Assembly: GCA_951799405.1 (NCBI GenBank)
Contig: OX637345.1
Span: 4,340,001 to 4,404,000, forward strand
DNA length: 64,000 bases
Direction: 5' to 3'
Source of the DNA: Agapetus fuscipes
Lineage: Eukaryota; Arthropoda; Insecta; Trichoptera; Glossosomatidae
Part shown: positions 12,401 to 27,400 of the stretch, piece by piece
Layout: the number at the start of each line of letters is the position of its first letter
Position numbering within the stretch: the stretch's first letter is position 1
Translations under genes and position numbers: made by a program
The notes under the pieces: generated by a model
Database searches by the model: none
Told to the model about the DNA's origin: nothing
What the model saw: only the letters and a program-made list of their open reading frames with translations

Positions 12401-15400
12401 GCCATCAACAGCTCGCTCCCCCAGTTCTTGTTTATCGTATTCGCCAATCTTGTCAAATATGACTTTTTCATGCAGTTGTCTTAAGAATCAAATTTTACAT
12501 TATCTGAGCTAAGAAAAACCGTTAAACTCGATAATGTGAGAGTTCTTTTAAATATTTTTAAAATAAATTTCATGTTTTCATAAGACACGTTGGTCCAGTA
12601 CACATGCAAACATTGCCCATGTACAATTTTCTCAATGGCGTATACGGTAAACAAGAACTAAGGCAGCGAGCTATCAACCGTCAACTACCTATCAACTTAT
12701 AGCATAGACAAGGTGGTTTAATCAACATAACAATTTTCAATACATTTTGATACACAATTCATTTCTGCAATAGTGTCATAATAAAAGTAGAGCTTGTATG
12801 GAAAATGTTATGCTTCTGGATGAAATGAATGAAGTAGTGTCTATATAATCTATAATCTAAGTTTTTTTATTTTTTTTTTATTTTTTTTTTAAAAAAAATA
12901 GATTTGTGGAAAGGAATGCAATCCACCAACCTATTTTACCTGGCCAGTTGTCTTCATGCGAAAGCAGAAGCTTGTGTGCATGCAACGGCATCTGTTGAAC
13001 CAGGGTCGAAGTTATCGTCGCGGGATTCGAACCAGCGTTATCCGGTTCCAAATAACCTGTCTTGATCCCCGCGGCTATAACACCGACAAAAAGTTGCATA
13101 GATATATTAAAATTCAAAACTCATATCAAATGCATGCCCACAAACAGACACGTGTAAGTTCGCGCTTACAAATGCTTAATGTGTACTTAAAGTTCATTTG
13201 AGGTTTGGATTTGTATTTAATATGAATTTTCAATGTTAATATATCTTTGAAACTTGGATTATAGATTCACGAAAGGAAACCCAATCTAATAGTGAAATAG
13301 TGTTCCTTGACTTATTCTTATAGGTTGGTGTGCGGCTGACCACCCATACTGTAAAAAATGGTTCACTTTGCCAATGTCACCCCTGTTTCAGGGAAGGACG
13401 GCAAGAGTTGCAGGGCTTATGTACATTTGAGATTGGGTTTTAATATTGTAGGTCCACATGCGGCATGTGTTAGCGCGAAATTATACTAAGGCTCCGCAAC
13501 TCAAAACGGAGAAACATGGACCATAATTTATTTATGAGCCACATTTTACAGTAAAGCCGAATAGCTGAAATAAATTGTACTGTGAACTGCACAACTATAT
13601 TCCAGCATGGTCACGCAGTGTGTGCAAGACGTGACCAGCCATATAAACCAATATAATAAATCGCCACCCTAAAGGTAAAACTGAATAGATGCTGATTCAC
13701 TTATTTGAGAATTCGCGGACAAAACATTTATTGGGAGTAACTTCTCATAGTAAGTGAATTAATTATAAGGCAGTGCTCATGAAAAACTATACAGGGTTTT
13801 CGAACTTTTTTTTTGCGTTTTCTTTCGTAGGAAATATGTAAAAATGTGCTTATATCTAAGAAAACGGTGCTTTTTTTTTTAAGGAATCCTGTGCGGAAGG
13901 CTCCCCAATTATTGAAAGTCTTGGGGGTCTATGTCACCCTGGAAGGGTGCCGCAGAGGTGTTGCTCGAGTTCTTGCTTCTATCGTGAGGCGCTGCAAGGA
14001 AGTGGTGAGTGATGTTGGTTTTGAATAAAACCGGATTAAATCGGGAAGGAAACACAGATACTGGTAGACCGTTCCATAAACGGGCAGTTTGGCAAAGGAA
14101 TGAGCCATGAAAACGCCAAGTTCTCATAGTTTTGAGATCGACTGCAAAGGGATGAATGAGAGTCGTACTACGAGTTTCCCTTTCTGAAATGCGAGGGGGA
14201 GGGATTAATGAATGGAGCTCATTAGAACAAGCTCCGTGGTAATATCGATAAAAAAGACTGAGCATTCCAACTTTTCTTCTGTGCCGGAGCGGCTGCAGAT
14301 CGGATGTCAGAGAAGGATCATTGATCAACCTCACGGCCCTCCTCTGCACATAATCTAGTTGGTCACTCAACTTCTTGGACATACCAGACCAGAGATGGCT
14401 GCCATTTTCAGAAGTTCATTTTGTCCGTAAAAATTCTGTCGACGAGGGGGGAGGGGGGGGGGGTTTCAATGGAGGTACAATATTTTAAAACACAAAAGGG
14501 GGCTATTCTTAGACATTTTAGTCGCCCGTTGAGCCCACGCTTTGACAAACTAATGATGCATTTGTATGAAGACCTGTCAATCCAAGATGGCCGCAGGTGA
14601 ACAGCTGATTATTCTTCATCCAAATATTACCAAAATTCGGTAGGTGGCTATGAAACTTTCAGCAACGGGCGACTAAAATGTCTAAGAATAGCCCCGAACA
14701 AATACATGAAAACATTGATTTTTTATGCAAAAAAAAACGTGCAGGAAAATACATATAATTTAATGAATTTGATAAAAAAAAAGGCACGATTTTATTAGGA
14801 ATCCGAAAACTTTCCATTCATCGACATTTACAGATCCTTTTTGCAGGCTTGAAAAACAATATTTTACTGGAGGTAGTGTGGTCGTGGAAAAATGTCTAAC
14901 GCGCAGTAATGGAGAGAGGTGACCGCATCATGAGATGGTTTATGTGTAACGTGCCTACAAGGTGATTATAGACTCTGACTATGTGTGGACTAAACAGAAG
15001 ATTGGACAACAGAACCACACGACATTTTCTTTAGAAACCCACAATGACAATCAATTTACTATGGTTTGCGAATTAACACTGTGAAAATTCATATTGATTG
15101 AATTCTATTAAACTTTATAAAACTATTGAAAAGTCAAATAAATCACTGTTTAATTATATTAATTTTATTTTATTTAAAATAAAATTATTTTTTCTTAAAC
15201 GTTGTTTCATTTCCACAATAATATTTTATATCTCGAGCACTTTCGACCGTCAATACTCAGGTCATTATCAAGAGTTAGAGTTAGAGTTGAGTATTGACAG
15301 TCGAAAGTGCTCGAGATATAAAATATTACTGTGAAAATTAAACTACGTTTAAGAAAAAATAATTTTATTTTAAATAAAATGAATTTTCACTGTGTGAATA

Positions 15401-18400
15401 CACAAACCCTACAAAATTTAATTTTATTTTGATTAAAAATTACTTTACGTTTTCTTTCATGTTGATCATCATCAGGTAAGAAATTTCTTAATAACAATTA
15501 AGTTAGTTACCAAGATGGAAAATGCTTAGCAGAACTGTTAACGCTTGTTTTTCTCTTTTGTCTGGTCTAAAGCTCAGTTGGTGGAATGCTTACATTCCAT
15601 GCTGAGAGCTTCAATTCCCACCGAGATGTCAAAAACAATTTTCCGTTTCGGTGTTTATTTCCAACACAAAATTAAATACAGGCAAGGTTTACACAGCCTT
15701 TATAAGAATCGAGTGCACAGCCCCTCGTTAGCTGGGAAACCTCCATTTCAACTGAAGTGGTCGGCGTAAGGCCGGCATCCTTGGCTGTAAAAATAAATAG
15801 GTTGCGCTTGTTGCGAGGCAAGAAGTTACACTATGTATTTGGAGCTTAGTAAAAAAAAAAATTGTATGTTATTTGTAGAAGGTTTGTAGAGCACATCATT
15901 ATAAAGAGAGTTGTCCTCCTGATAATGATGTAATAACATCAAAACCGCTCGAGAAAATAAATCAACTTATGAAGGAAAACTTAGTGGTTTATTTTTACAG
16001 TATTAATTTAAAATGAATCTTCACAACGTGAATACACAAACCCTTAAAACATTTTTAATGCTCAAAATGGCTGAGAAAATTTGGAATGACACTGTCATGG
16101 CTGCCAAGAAACAGCTGTTCGTAATTAAGAATATAATAATTAGAATACACGAATTCAATAAGATTTCCTATGAATTGTACACACGATAGTGTTCCGACAA
16201 CACACAGGCATGGCGGAGCATTGAACTGACCGTCTAAAAATAGGCTTATCAATGAACAAAGCATTTATTAAACCAGTCAGATACCGATAATGATACCATA
16301 CAAAGTACGTATGTGTCTATATTCCCTATGGACAACTTAAACTGCTCAATCGATTTAAAACATGCAAAATGTTATAAGAATAATAATTATCGGGGATATT
16401 CTTAGACATTTTAATCGTCGGTTGAGCCCACGCTTTGACAAATTAATGGTGCCTGAGCTGAAAGTCTTATCACCACGGTCATTCTTACTTACCGAATATC
16501 GGTAATATTGTAATATTTGTATGAAGACCTGTCAATCCAAGATGGCCGCAAGTGAAAAGCTGATTTGTCTTCATACACTGTAACTGTAACTCTGTCGCCA
16601 TTCCGCTAGGGGTGGCCAGAGCCTCTGCAGAGTTGCCTCCATTTTTTCCTATCCTTACATACCTCGGTAGGTTACAAAATTCGGTAGGTAAGAATAACCG
16701 TGGTGATGAGACTTCCAGCCCAGGCATCATTAGTTTGTCAAAGCGTGAGCTCAACCGACGACTAAAATGTCTAAGAATAGCCTCGTATGAAGTTTAATGT
16801 TAGGCGCATGTGCCTGTATGGGATGCACGCCCCTACCTAATAGGTAGGCAATATACGGTAAAAAGCCATTTAAACTTGATATTAAAATTTAAAATCGGTT
16901 GGAGTCTCGTCAGCACTTCAGTCAATTCCTAATGAGTTAGATAAAATAAAAACAAATTCCACGACCGGTTTCGCAAACAATCCGTTTGCATCGTCAGGTG
17001 GCTAAATAAATACTAAATGGTTCAGACACGGAATCAATCGTTGAACGTGTCGTGTAAGTTGAATGAGGGAAGAAGGGGATGCAGGACGGCCATGTGTGGA
17101 GTTTGTGTCATTTGGATCATTCCTCAGGAATTGCTTCCTTAGTTACTTTAAAGAAATGGGCGGTTCCTTGACTTATAGGTTGGTATACGGCTGACCACCC
17201 ATTGTTCACTTTGCCAATGTAACCCCTGTTTCAGGCAAGGACGGCAAGAGTTGCAGGGTGTATGTCCATTTGAGATTGGGTTTTTATGTTGTAGGTTCAC
17301 ATGAGGCATGTGCAAGCGCGAACTTGTACGTGTCTGGTTGTGGGAATGCATGTAATGTGAATCTCCAATGTAACATATCTTTGCAACTTAGATTAGATTA
17401 GATTAGATTAGGAGAACGTATTTATTCTGTACCCTTAGTACGAGTTGCAAAACTTGAGAAAAATAAAGTTTACGGAAAATATTAAAGCGCGATTTCTCCC
17501 AAAATCTGCCGTTTTTGTTTCTTACACTTTGTGGTCTTAGCAAAAGAGTTACAGTGATGAAGAAAATCAAGCTCAAACAAACAAAAACGGCAGATTTTGG
17601 GGGAAATCACTCTTTTATAATTGCCGCAAACTTTACATTACTCAAGTTTTGCAACTCGTACTAAGGGTACTGAAATGTATTTGCCTATACCGTAAGCACA
17701 CGCCTGACTCATTGTGGGATTGTTGCTAGATCAGGAGTAGCGTGAAGGAAAACAAAATGCTTATCATTCGCACAGCAATGCAAATGATTGTCTGTTGATG
17801 GTGCTTGTTCGCTGTGGTCACCGACACATCACAATGGCTGGAGAGATCAGGCGTTGCCCCATTGTAGGGCCACTTCCTGTGAATCACTCCTTCGTATTCC
17901 TGCCGCGTCCACTCACTTCCTCTCTCCTATGGGATCAACATAGCCCAGCAGACAAAACAACACAAGTGATGGACAGAGTACGGAGATCGTGCCTGGACAC
18001 ATTGAATGGTGATTAGCCTATACGCTGTAATCTGAGTTGCAAATATATAATGAAATTTAAGACTTATATTAAATGAGTCGTATAAATGCAAACGCCGTCA
18101 ACTCCTTACGCGATGATTTTGAGAAAAATAAACTTGTATTTTGAACGCAATTTGGAACCAGTTGGAGATGACGGCGTTTGCACGAAATCATACATTTTCA
18201 ATTAAAATTACGAAGGATTAAGTGAGGTTTTCATCACATTGCACACAGCAAATGATTTGTTACACTGCGCAGAATCAAATTCAATAATTATCTCAAAAAT
18301 CATAAAATTTGGAGATGACGGCAACTAAGCTACACATATAGTGTAATTTCTTGCCGCGTTATCCCCGAAGGGGTCGCATGTGGCGAGTTGAACCTATTTA

Positions 18401-21400
18401 TTTTTACAGGTAAGGGGGCCGGCCTTACGCCAACCACTTCAGTGAAGTGGGGGGTTTCCCAGCTCCTGAGGGGGCTGGTACTCATTTCTTGTGAAGGCTG
18501 AGTAAACCTTGCCGGTATTTTATTTTGGGGTTTGAAATAAACACCGAAACGGGAAATCATTTCTGACACCCTCGGTGGGATTCGAACCCGAGCTCACGGC
18601 ATGGAATGCAAGCACTCTACCAACTGAGCTATTGACCGGACGGCGTTTGCAGTTATACGACTCAAATGCCCGTATAGTGGAAATGAAACACTTGAGGAGT
18701 ATGACAGGAAAAACTCTTAACGTTGTTTTTTAAATACAGCAAATCCATGGCTCAGCCGCCACCTAATATGAATTTTCCTTTGAACAAAGAAAACGATGAT
18801 CTATGGATCAGCTGTGGACCAAACGTGTTCTAGATATCTCTTTAAAGTTTAAGAGATGGAGTTAAGAATGAATGGGTGAAAGGCAAATGCAAATTCAAAG
18901 AGGATGTTAAAGTAAAGGTACAAAAGGTTTGGACATTTAGAAAGAATGGATGATGAAAGACTTACAAAGTGTATACAGAGAAAATGTCAATGGGTGAAGA
19001 GGAAAGGGAAGGCCAAGAAAAGTATGGCTGGATTAAATTGTGAAAGAATGGGATATACAAAGCGAATGTAAAAGAAGAAAATGAATTAAAAAGGTGGTAG
19101 ATATGGATGAATTGAAAGAGGTATGCAAGGATAGGAAAAAATGTAGGCAAATCTGCCAGGCGCGTGCATAGGGTATAGGCAAGTACATGCCAGAATAAAT
19201 ATTTTCTTCCACTACTATAAAATAACTCATTTGAAATTGACTGAAGTGATAACGATGGCTCCAATCGAACTTAAATTTTGAATTATAAAACTGAATATCA
19301 AGCTTAAATGTTTTTTTTACCATATATTGCCTACCTTGTAGGCGCATATGCCTATATGGGATGCACGCCCTTGAAATCTGCAGACGCTCTGCCCCTCCCT
19401 AGCGGAATGGCGACAGGGTAACAGTTATAGTGAATAAAATTTTGGATCGAGAAGCTTCCCAGACGCATGTATAAAAAGTGAACGAATTGTCGAACAGCCG
19501 AATAAAAAACATCAGACTGATTAAAACTTCACTCCGATGCGCAGACTGCAGACACTCACGCAACTAATGTATTGTTATGAACTTTTCCTTCCCGCTCTCT
19601 TTTATACGGAGAAGAATACTTTCCAACGTTCGATCATTCGGCAAGTAGACAATCTCGGGGGCTTGATGACTGTAGAATTGCACTTTTGATCTATAGCCGC
19701 ACACTCATCACATTGAATCATGTCAAACTCGGATGATATTTCAGGCCAAATGATATATTTAGTATTTATATCATCTGGATAATTGATGATTGTAGTAAAG
19801 ACGTTTCATTCGATTGGTAGTCCATATGGGAGGAAAAATTATTTCTGACACTCTTGGTGGGGATCGAAATATAGGAACATGTCATTATACAGGGAAGAAT
19901 TGAAGGACAACGGGCTCCAGGTCGATGTGAACATCGTGGTTGAAGAACCAGAGACAGTGGTTTGTTAGAAGGACAATATCCCATCTCCCTGATGATCGCC
20001 AATCTTCACAGAAGAGGCACAAGAAAACTAAGAAGCCGTTTAATGGGCCATAACCATCTCAAGTGCGCCAAGGCTCTTTGAGAACAGCATTTTCTTCAAT
20101 CCTCTTCTGAAGGTGGCGGTCGGTCGGTCGATTTGTAGGTAGATTGGCAGAAGGTAGCTTGTTCCAAGCGATTGGCCCAATTACCCCAAAGCTCCTGTCA
20201 GCGAATTCAGAAGTGCCCGCCTTCTTGGGTTCTAAGACCACATTGACAGCAGTGTAGGCAGAGCGCAGTGGTCGTCTAGAAACATTGTTGACAGGCCATA
20301 GCTCGGCGAGGAATGGGGATATCGTGCCCTTTATGACCCTGTGGACCGTGAGACACAGTTTAAATATGTATTTTTTTAATAAATTCCGATCTGTCCGTTC
20401 ATCACTTTTGCTTTAATTGCAAGATGAATGACTCGATCCGGCTGGTGCAAGCTGGTACTGAAGGTGTCCACTGGAGGATGACGATTGATCAACCATTCAC
20501 AAGCATCGCAGTCAGCGGAGCTAACCAAAGGCCAGGGTGGAGTTGCGCAATGGACAAGACGAATGCCGCACTCCGAATGGAACCGCTTCCGCATACCCGA
20601 GACTTGTGAACGGTGAAACGATCAAATATCTGGAGATAATGGATTAGAAGTGGATGGTTGAAAGTGATTGATGCATTGTTACGTGCTACATGACATACGA
20701 GTACCTAACGGAATTTACAGTGTCAAAACGAATCCAGGATGAGAATAAGGTTTTGTGCAGGACCAAAGGCTACAAAGAACCAGACAAGACTCAGTTGCTG
20801 AGAGGCTAGATTAATCTATGCCAATTGTCTTTGATAAAACAGATTGGTTTTCAACCCCAAGGAGAGAGAGGAACCAATGCGCTACCATCCAATTATGAAT
20901 CTGTAGAGTTAACCACTATGGATGTGAGACTGGGACCTTAAAGGTCAACTCAATGAACAAACTGGAAGCTTTTGAAACGCGGCTCTATGACCAAATATTC
21001 CAAATTCCCTGGACAGATACGGTGACAAAATACAGAAGTCCTGAGGCGAGCTAGAGTAGACAGGGAGATGTTGTCTAATGTCAAAGTTCGAAATATTTCA
21101 CATCTGGGGTATATACTGTAAGAGGAAAATACCACATTCTTCAACTTATATTGAAGGAAAAAAATTAGGGATGACGAGGTCCCGGTAACAGATGAATTGA
21201 CTGAAAAATAAAGAACTGGACTGGTATACGAAGAGTGGAGGAGCAGTTCCGAACAGCGCAAGACAGGAACATGTTTGCTGAGGTGATCCCCAACGTTAGA
21301 GGGCACATAAACAAGAAGACGAATACCGACCGGTCTAGTAGTTAACACTCCTGACTCGTAAATGGAAGGTTGTGGGTTCGAATCCCGGCGGAGCACAAAA

Positions 21401-24400
21401 AATACCATTTACATTTTCAAATATGCTCTTCGCTAGGTGAAAAAATCATATACCTTTACCAAAGACCGGTCACTAAAAGTCCATCCAGCCTTACAGCAAA
21501 TGGGTCTTGCTTGAGAATTGACGCTTTCTACAGCGATGAACAAGCTCGCAGAGAGCTCTTGAGGTGTGATTCACAGAAAAACAGCGCTCATCAAATAAAT
21601 CATTATAATATTATTATTATTACCGGTTACGTCACATGCGTAGGGGTTTCATCTACGATGTCCTGCGGCGTCATTCAGACTTCTTGTTTACAAAATTAAA
21701 TCTTTGACCAACAACTTGGCCGCATACGTATTTCTGATTCTCGATTGATATACAGAAACTGAAGATCGAAATAAATAATTCATAGACGGAGAGAATACTA
21801 TCGTGAATACTCGTATAAGTATAGAGATAGCTAGCAGATCCATAGATAGATGGTTCTACTAGCATGTGCAGATGGCAATGGATAGACTCGCTGTGTACAT
21901 ACATATATAAAGTGGGCATACCAGAATGGACCGGTTTCCCGGGCTAATTACAGATGCGGCTCATTCTGCACTCTCCAGCCGAGAACCTCGTTACACACAC
22001 ACCACTCTCATACCAATCATTACGTAACTGTACAAAGTATATCAGAAACAATACAGCATCCATGGCGTGGTTATGACTACGAATAAAAACTAGCTCAAAC
22101 GAAAGATCTTCTTCAACTGTCTCAAGCATGAGATTGACTTGCAGCAATGCTCATCAAATTATTCGCTATCTGGAACTAAAAGAATTGCCAAGCCTAGAAT
22201 TGAACTAAAAACAATTGCTACATTCTTCCCTCTCTGTGGCAACTCTTTTAAGCTTGCCTCAGATAGGGAAGAATGGCGAAAAAGATTGATGAACATTGCT
22301 GAAAGAAAATTTAAGGAATGAAAGACACACTGTGATAAATAAACTGAAAAAAAAACGAGAATATCTTTTACTTGTGAAAAAAGGATACAAAGAGTTAAAA
22401 GTATGAAAAACGTTCATGGATATAAATTAATTGAGAGAAAAAATCAAAATGTAAACTTTTCGTCGAAAAAAACGCCACCTCGAAGGACTAGAATTCAATC
22501 GTGCGCAGCACGGTGGTTCTGTTTGCGTCTAGTGCCTACATTTATTACCTGAGAATTTCTTCGGGAATACAAATACAAAGTAAAACGTATGGCATATACA
22601 TATATAAAGTTGTATCCCGGGCAGATTCTAATTGTGAGATACTTTTGTGTTCGGGCAAATGAAAGAAGGCGGGAAAGTTTAAGGACGTATTTATGGATTA
22701 AGTTGGTTAAGGAAAACTAAGTAAGTTTTTCTTCTCGTTTTGGAAACCTTGATTTGAAAAACTCTCTCCTGGAATGTTTCTATACGATCTTAAGTTTAGT
22801 AATAAGAACCCGAGAAGTTGTTTCTTGCAAAAATGTACACTTTATGAAACGGAATTTTTGACTTCGTGTCCGAGAGTCTCGGATATTAAAGATTTTAAAT
22901 TATGATTACGGTCGTTGGACATTTTAAGAATGAAAAAAAAAAAACGGATTTTACTGACCGTGCAAAAGAGAAGAACGATTTTCTCTACGTTTCGTCGGAG
23001 TCATATCCGACGTCCTCAGGAGACGTGTGTCCTCTACAAGGAGGAACCACGAACTGTTGAATTATTGTTGTTTGATCGAGGTCGAAGGTCGAAGCTCTCG
23101 GATATGATTTCCCGAGTCTACGTATATGTTTTCCTTCGACGCAGTCCCTGCAGTCTCGATATTTCTAGCTATCAAATCGGTAGATCTTTGACCTACGAGT
23201 ATCAAATAAATGCTGTAAGCTAGGAAAATTTCCCTGATTATTGGTAATTTATTATGGATGACGTCACATAGACGAGGGATATTTAAAATGTTCGGACCTC
23301 ATTATATGTCAACGACGTTAGCCATGTTGAAAGCACCGGTTCCCATAGATCACCGAAGTTAAGCAACATTGGGCGTGGTCAGTGTTTGGATGGGTAACCG
23401 CTCAGGTACACCGCGTGTCGTTGGCATCTTGGACCGGTCCGTAGTCCGTAGTGGCAACACTTCGGACTCGTAAATGGAAGGTTGTGGATTCGGATCCCGG
23501 CGGAGCACAAAAATATACCATTTATATTTCGGATGTGCTCTTCGCTGAGTTGAAAAATTCATAAACCTTTACTAAAGACCGGTCACTGAAAGGTCCATCC
23601 AACCTTACAACAACTGGGTCTTGCTTGAGAATTGGCGCTTTCTACAGCGACGACCAAGCTCGCAGAGGGCTCTTGAGGTGTCTTGTCTTGTCTTGTATCC
23701 TGCCGCCTTTCCTCTAGGGGTGGCCAGTACCTCCACACAAGTGCCTCCACTTGACTCTGTCCTTGCATACTTCTTTCATCTCATCTAATTTCATCACTCT
23801 TTTCATGCATGCTCTTCTCTTGTTTCCACTCTGTAGATTCCATTCATTCGCAATCTCATTTATCTGATCAATCCATTGTTTCCTAGGTCTTCCCCTTCCA
23901 CGCTTACCTGTTACATTCCCTTTATACACTCTTTTTGTCAGTCGGTCTTCATTCATCCTTTCAATATGTCCAAACCATCGCATCACACTTCTTTGAACTT
24001 TCACTTTCACGCTTTCTTTTACTCCGCATTCATTTAGAACCCATTCGTTTCTCACTCTATCTTTCAGTGTTTTTCCTGTCATACTTCTCAGATGGGCCAT
24101 TTCTACGGTGCATACCTTATTTACTTCTCTTTCATTCAACGTCCATGACTCGCTTCCATACATCAGGGTCGGCAACAAAATACAATTGTGTACCGCCATT
24201 TTCATTTTCTTTGGTATCCTTTTATTCTTCGCTATTCTACCAAACGCTCCTATCACGCATCTTCCTTTGCTGGCACGCTTCTCTAATTCTTTCGTCATCT
24301 TACCATTCGCCTCAAACTTACTTCCTAAATAGTCAAACTCATTCACTACTTCAACTTTTATTCCATTCAAATTAATTGTAAGTTCCTCACATACTTCATT

Positions 24401-27400
24401 CCTGTCAAAAACTAATACTTTTGTCTTATTCGCATTTACTTTCAAGCTATTCTTACAAAATGCATCATTTAGTTTGGTTAACATCGTTTGGAGTTCCTCC
24501 GCCGAGTCAGCTAAAACTATAGCATCATCAGCATAAAGAAGTACTCCAACTCTTGTTTCACCCACTTTCACTCCGCTCTCTGATATTCCAGCTTCTTTTA
24601 TGCAACTGTCCATGATTATATTAAACAACCATGGACTCATCACGCAGCCTTGCCTCACTCCCTTATATACATCAAACCAGTCACTATATCTCCCATCCAC
24701 TCTTACACATGCCGAACTATTTTCATAGATGGCACGTATCACATTCAGAAGATTATCATTCACACCGTACTTCCTGAGAACATTCCACAGCATACATCTG
24801 TCCACCGAGTCAAAGGCCCTCTCAAGATCTACGAATGCTGCGTAGACCACCCTCCCCACAGCCAGATGTTTTTCAACAATCTGTCTGAGAGTAAAGATTT
24901 GGTCCACACAACCTCGTCCTGGCATAAAGCCAGATTGAATATCAGAGACCCTGTGATCGGTGGCCATTCTCACTTTTTTTATGACAATTTTGCATAAGAC
25001 TTTCCCAGGTATACTAAGGAGACTAATGGGCCTGAAGTTACGGCAGTCTTTCTTGTCCCCTTTACCCTTGTAAATAGGGACAATGACCGCCTTTCTCCAG
25101 TCCATCGGTACTACCCTGTCTTTCATACACATCTTGCATAATTCAAACATCCACTCTACCACATATTCTCCTCCTGCCTTTAACATCTCAGCATTCAATC
25201 CATCCATACTTGCAGCCTTTCCATTCTTCAGCTCTTTTATGCTTGCTTTTATTTCCTCTTTCAAAATATCCTCATTACTTTCATTTGTAGGGTCACATTC
25301 ATATAAATTTCTTTCACCCTGTCCTAATATTTCTTCAAAGTATTCTTTCCATCTATTACATACATCATCTTCATCCCACAGCAAGACTCCCTGCGCATTC
25401 TTTATGCCCGGAGTTGTTGCTCCCACACTTTCGTTATTATTCCGAACCCAACTCCAGAACATTTTTTTGTTGGTGTGGAAGTCCTGCTGTGCCTTTTCAT
25501 TATTTTTCTTCTCTAATTCCATCTTACTTTCATACACAAGCTTTTTAGTATTCATTTTTGCCCTTTTATACATCATTTCCAAATTTAAATTACCTTTATC
25601 TTTCAACCATCTCATATACGCTTCCTTCTTTTGCTCTACTGCTTCTTTCACTCCATCATTCCACCAGGCATCACCTTTTTTCTTACCAACATTTGTTTCT
25701 CCGCATGTCATCCTAGCAGATTCGGTCAGTTCTTTCTTCATCATTTGCCACACTTTTTCCACACATCCTTCATCTTTCATTTTTTGTAGTTCATCCATAT
25801 TTAATCTTTTGGCAATCTCACTTTATATTATTCCCTTCATATCGTCTCATTCCTCATATATTTTATACCAAGGGCCCTTGAGGTGTGCTACACACAAAAA
25901 CGGCGCTTCAAATAAATTATCCAATTATATATATATATCCTCTCATTCTTTCATCTACGCATATATAATCAATAATTGTTCGATTGCCTGCCCTATTTTG
26001 CCATGTATAGAGATGCAAGTCTTGGTGTTTAAACCAGGTGTTTGTTGCAAAAAGTCTGTGTTCTATACATGTATTGACAAGCTTTCGTCCATTATTATTC
26101 ATCCTTCCTCTACCACTCGGACCCACAACCATTCCGCAATCATCTCGTTTCATACCAATCCATCCGTTCATATCTCCTAATAAGATAATTCGTTCATTCT
26201 CATCTTTCATTCTTAGTACATTATTTACACTCTCCCAGAATTCATCTCTTTCTTCTCTGCTATCAGATTCTACTGGAGCATAACACGCTACCATTAGAAT
26301 TTTCACACGACCTAATCTCATTCTTACCAACAGAATCCTAGGACATATTCTTTCATAATTACTTACACACATTTTAGCCCGTTCGCTCAAAATTACTCCC
26401 ACGCCTTGTCTCTTATATCCATCCTTAATTCCACTCCAAATAAAATACTCCTCATTCTTCAATACCTTTTCTCCATCCCCGATCATTTTTATTTCAGTCA
26501 CGCACATCACTTGTATTCTTCTCTTTTCCATAATATCAGTAATTTCATTCTCTTTACAGTCATTCCATTCTCTAACATTCCACGTTGCAAATATCCATTC
26601 TTCCTGTTTCACATACTTCCTTTTACACACACTTCCATTCCTGACAGAATTGTCAGCTTCAACACCTCCGCAGAGGCCATTTGACACTTCCTTCGATTCC
26701 GGGCGGTGGACATTGTCAGCTTCCACGGGCCCCTCCTTGTCTGCAGCTGTCCCCGGGTTTCTGCGGTCATTGCGGCCGCCTCGTCTGCCTCTTGGTCTTC
26801 TTTTAACTCCTCTGCACAAGTTATTCTCACGGATAGTTTTAAATGTTGAATCACTTATTAAATATTTTGAGTCTTTAAGTGCAGAGAGTTCTTTTGTCGA
26901 GTAGATTTGAATCGTTAAATTTGCTTTATTCAATTTTAAATCAAATGACACTTATTATTGTTTTAAGTTCGAGTGGGTAGTTTAATTTGGATAACTATTG
27001 CTCACTTGGTACTTGTCACTCTATTATTTTATTTAATAAAACATGATTCACATAATTCATTTAAAAATTAAAACATTACAATGATTTTAAAAACACAAGA
27101 ACGTATGTATGTATGTAAGAATGTATGTGCATTTACATGTATACGAGTATGGACATACCCCATTATTTATATTATTCCCTTCATATCGTCTCATTCCTCA
27201 TATATTTTATACCAAGGGCCCTTGAGGTGTGCTACACACAAAAACGGCGCTTCAAATAAATTATCCAATTATATATATATATCCTCTCATTCTTTCATCT
27301 ACGCATATATAATCAATAATTGTTCGATTGCCTGCCCTATTTTGCCATGTATAGAGATGCAAGTCTTGGTGTTTAAACCAGGTGTTTGTTGCAAAAAGTC

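Larger units (their letters stand above)
16800..17707. mobile_element. MITE-F, split by three later insertions
   Basis: Left part 16800-16940 (CATGTGCCTGTATGGGATGC) and right part 17411-17429 plus 17673-17707 (GCCTATACCGTAAGCACACG). Inside are a hammerhead-like segment, a Rep-C copy and a MITE-D copy. Confidence 0.8.
25822..27102 (-). repeat. Direct duplication of LINE 5' half, copy 1
   Basis: Repeats at 27166-28446 with offset 1344. I see one difference near 27086 (GATTTT versus GAATTT). A 63-bp GTATG-rich spacer (27103-27165) separates the copies. Confidence 0.93.

Noticed and set aside
25083..26180. 365-codon plus-strand frame (and its repeat at 27081-27524)
   Set aside because: Exactly antisense to the RTE endonuclease and RT frames; composition is the reverse of a Lys/Glu-rich protein and matches no family.
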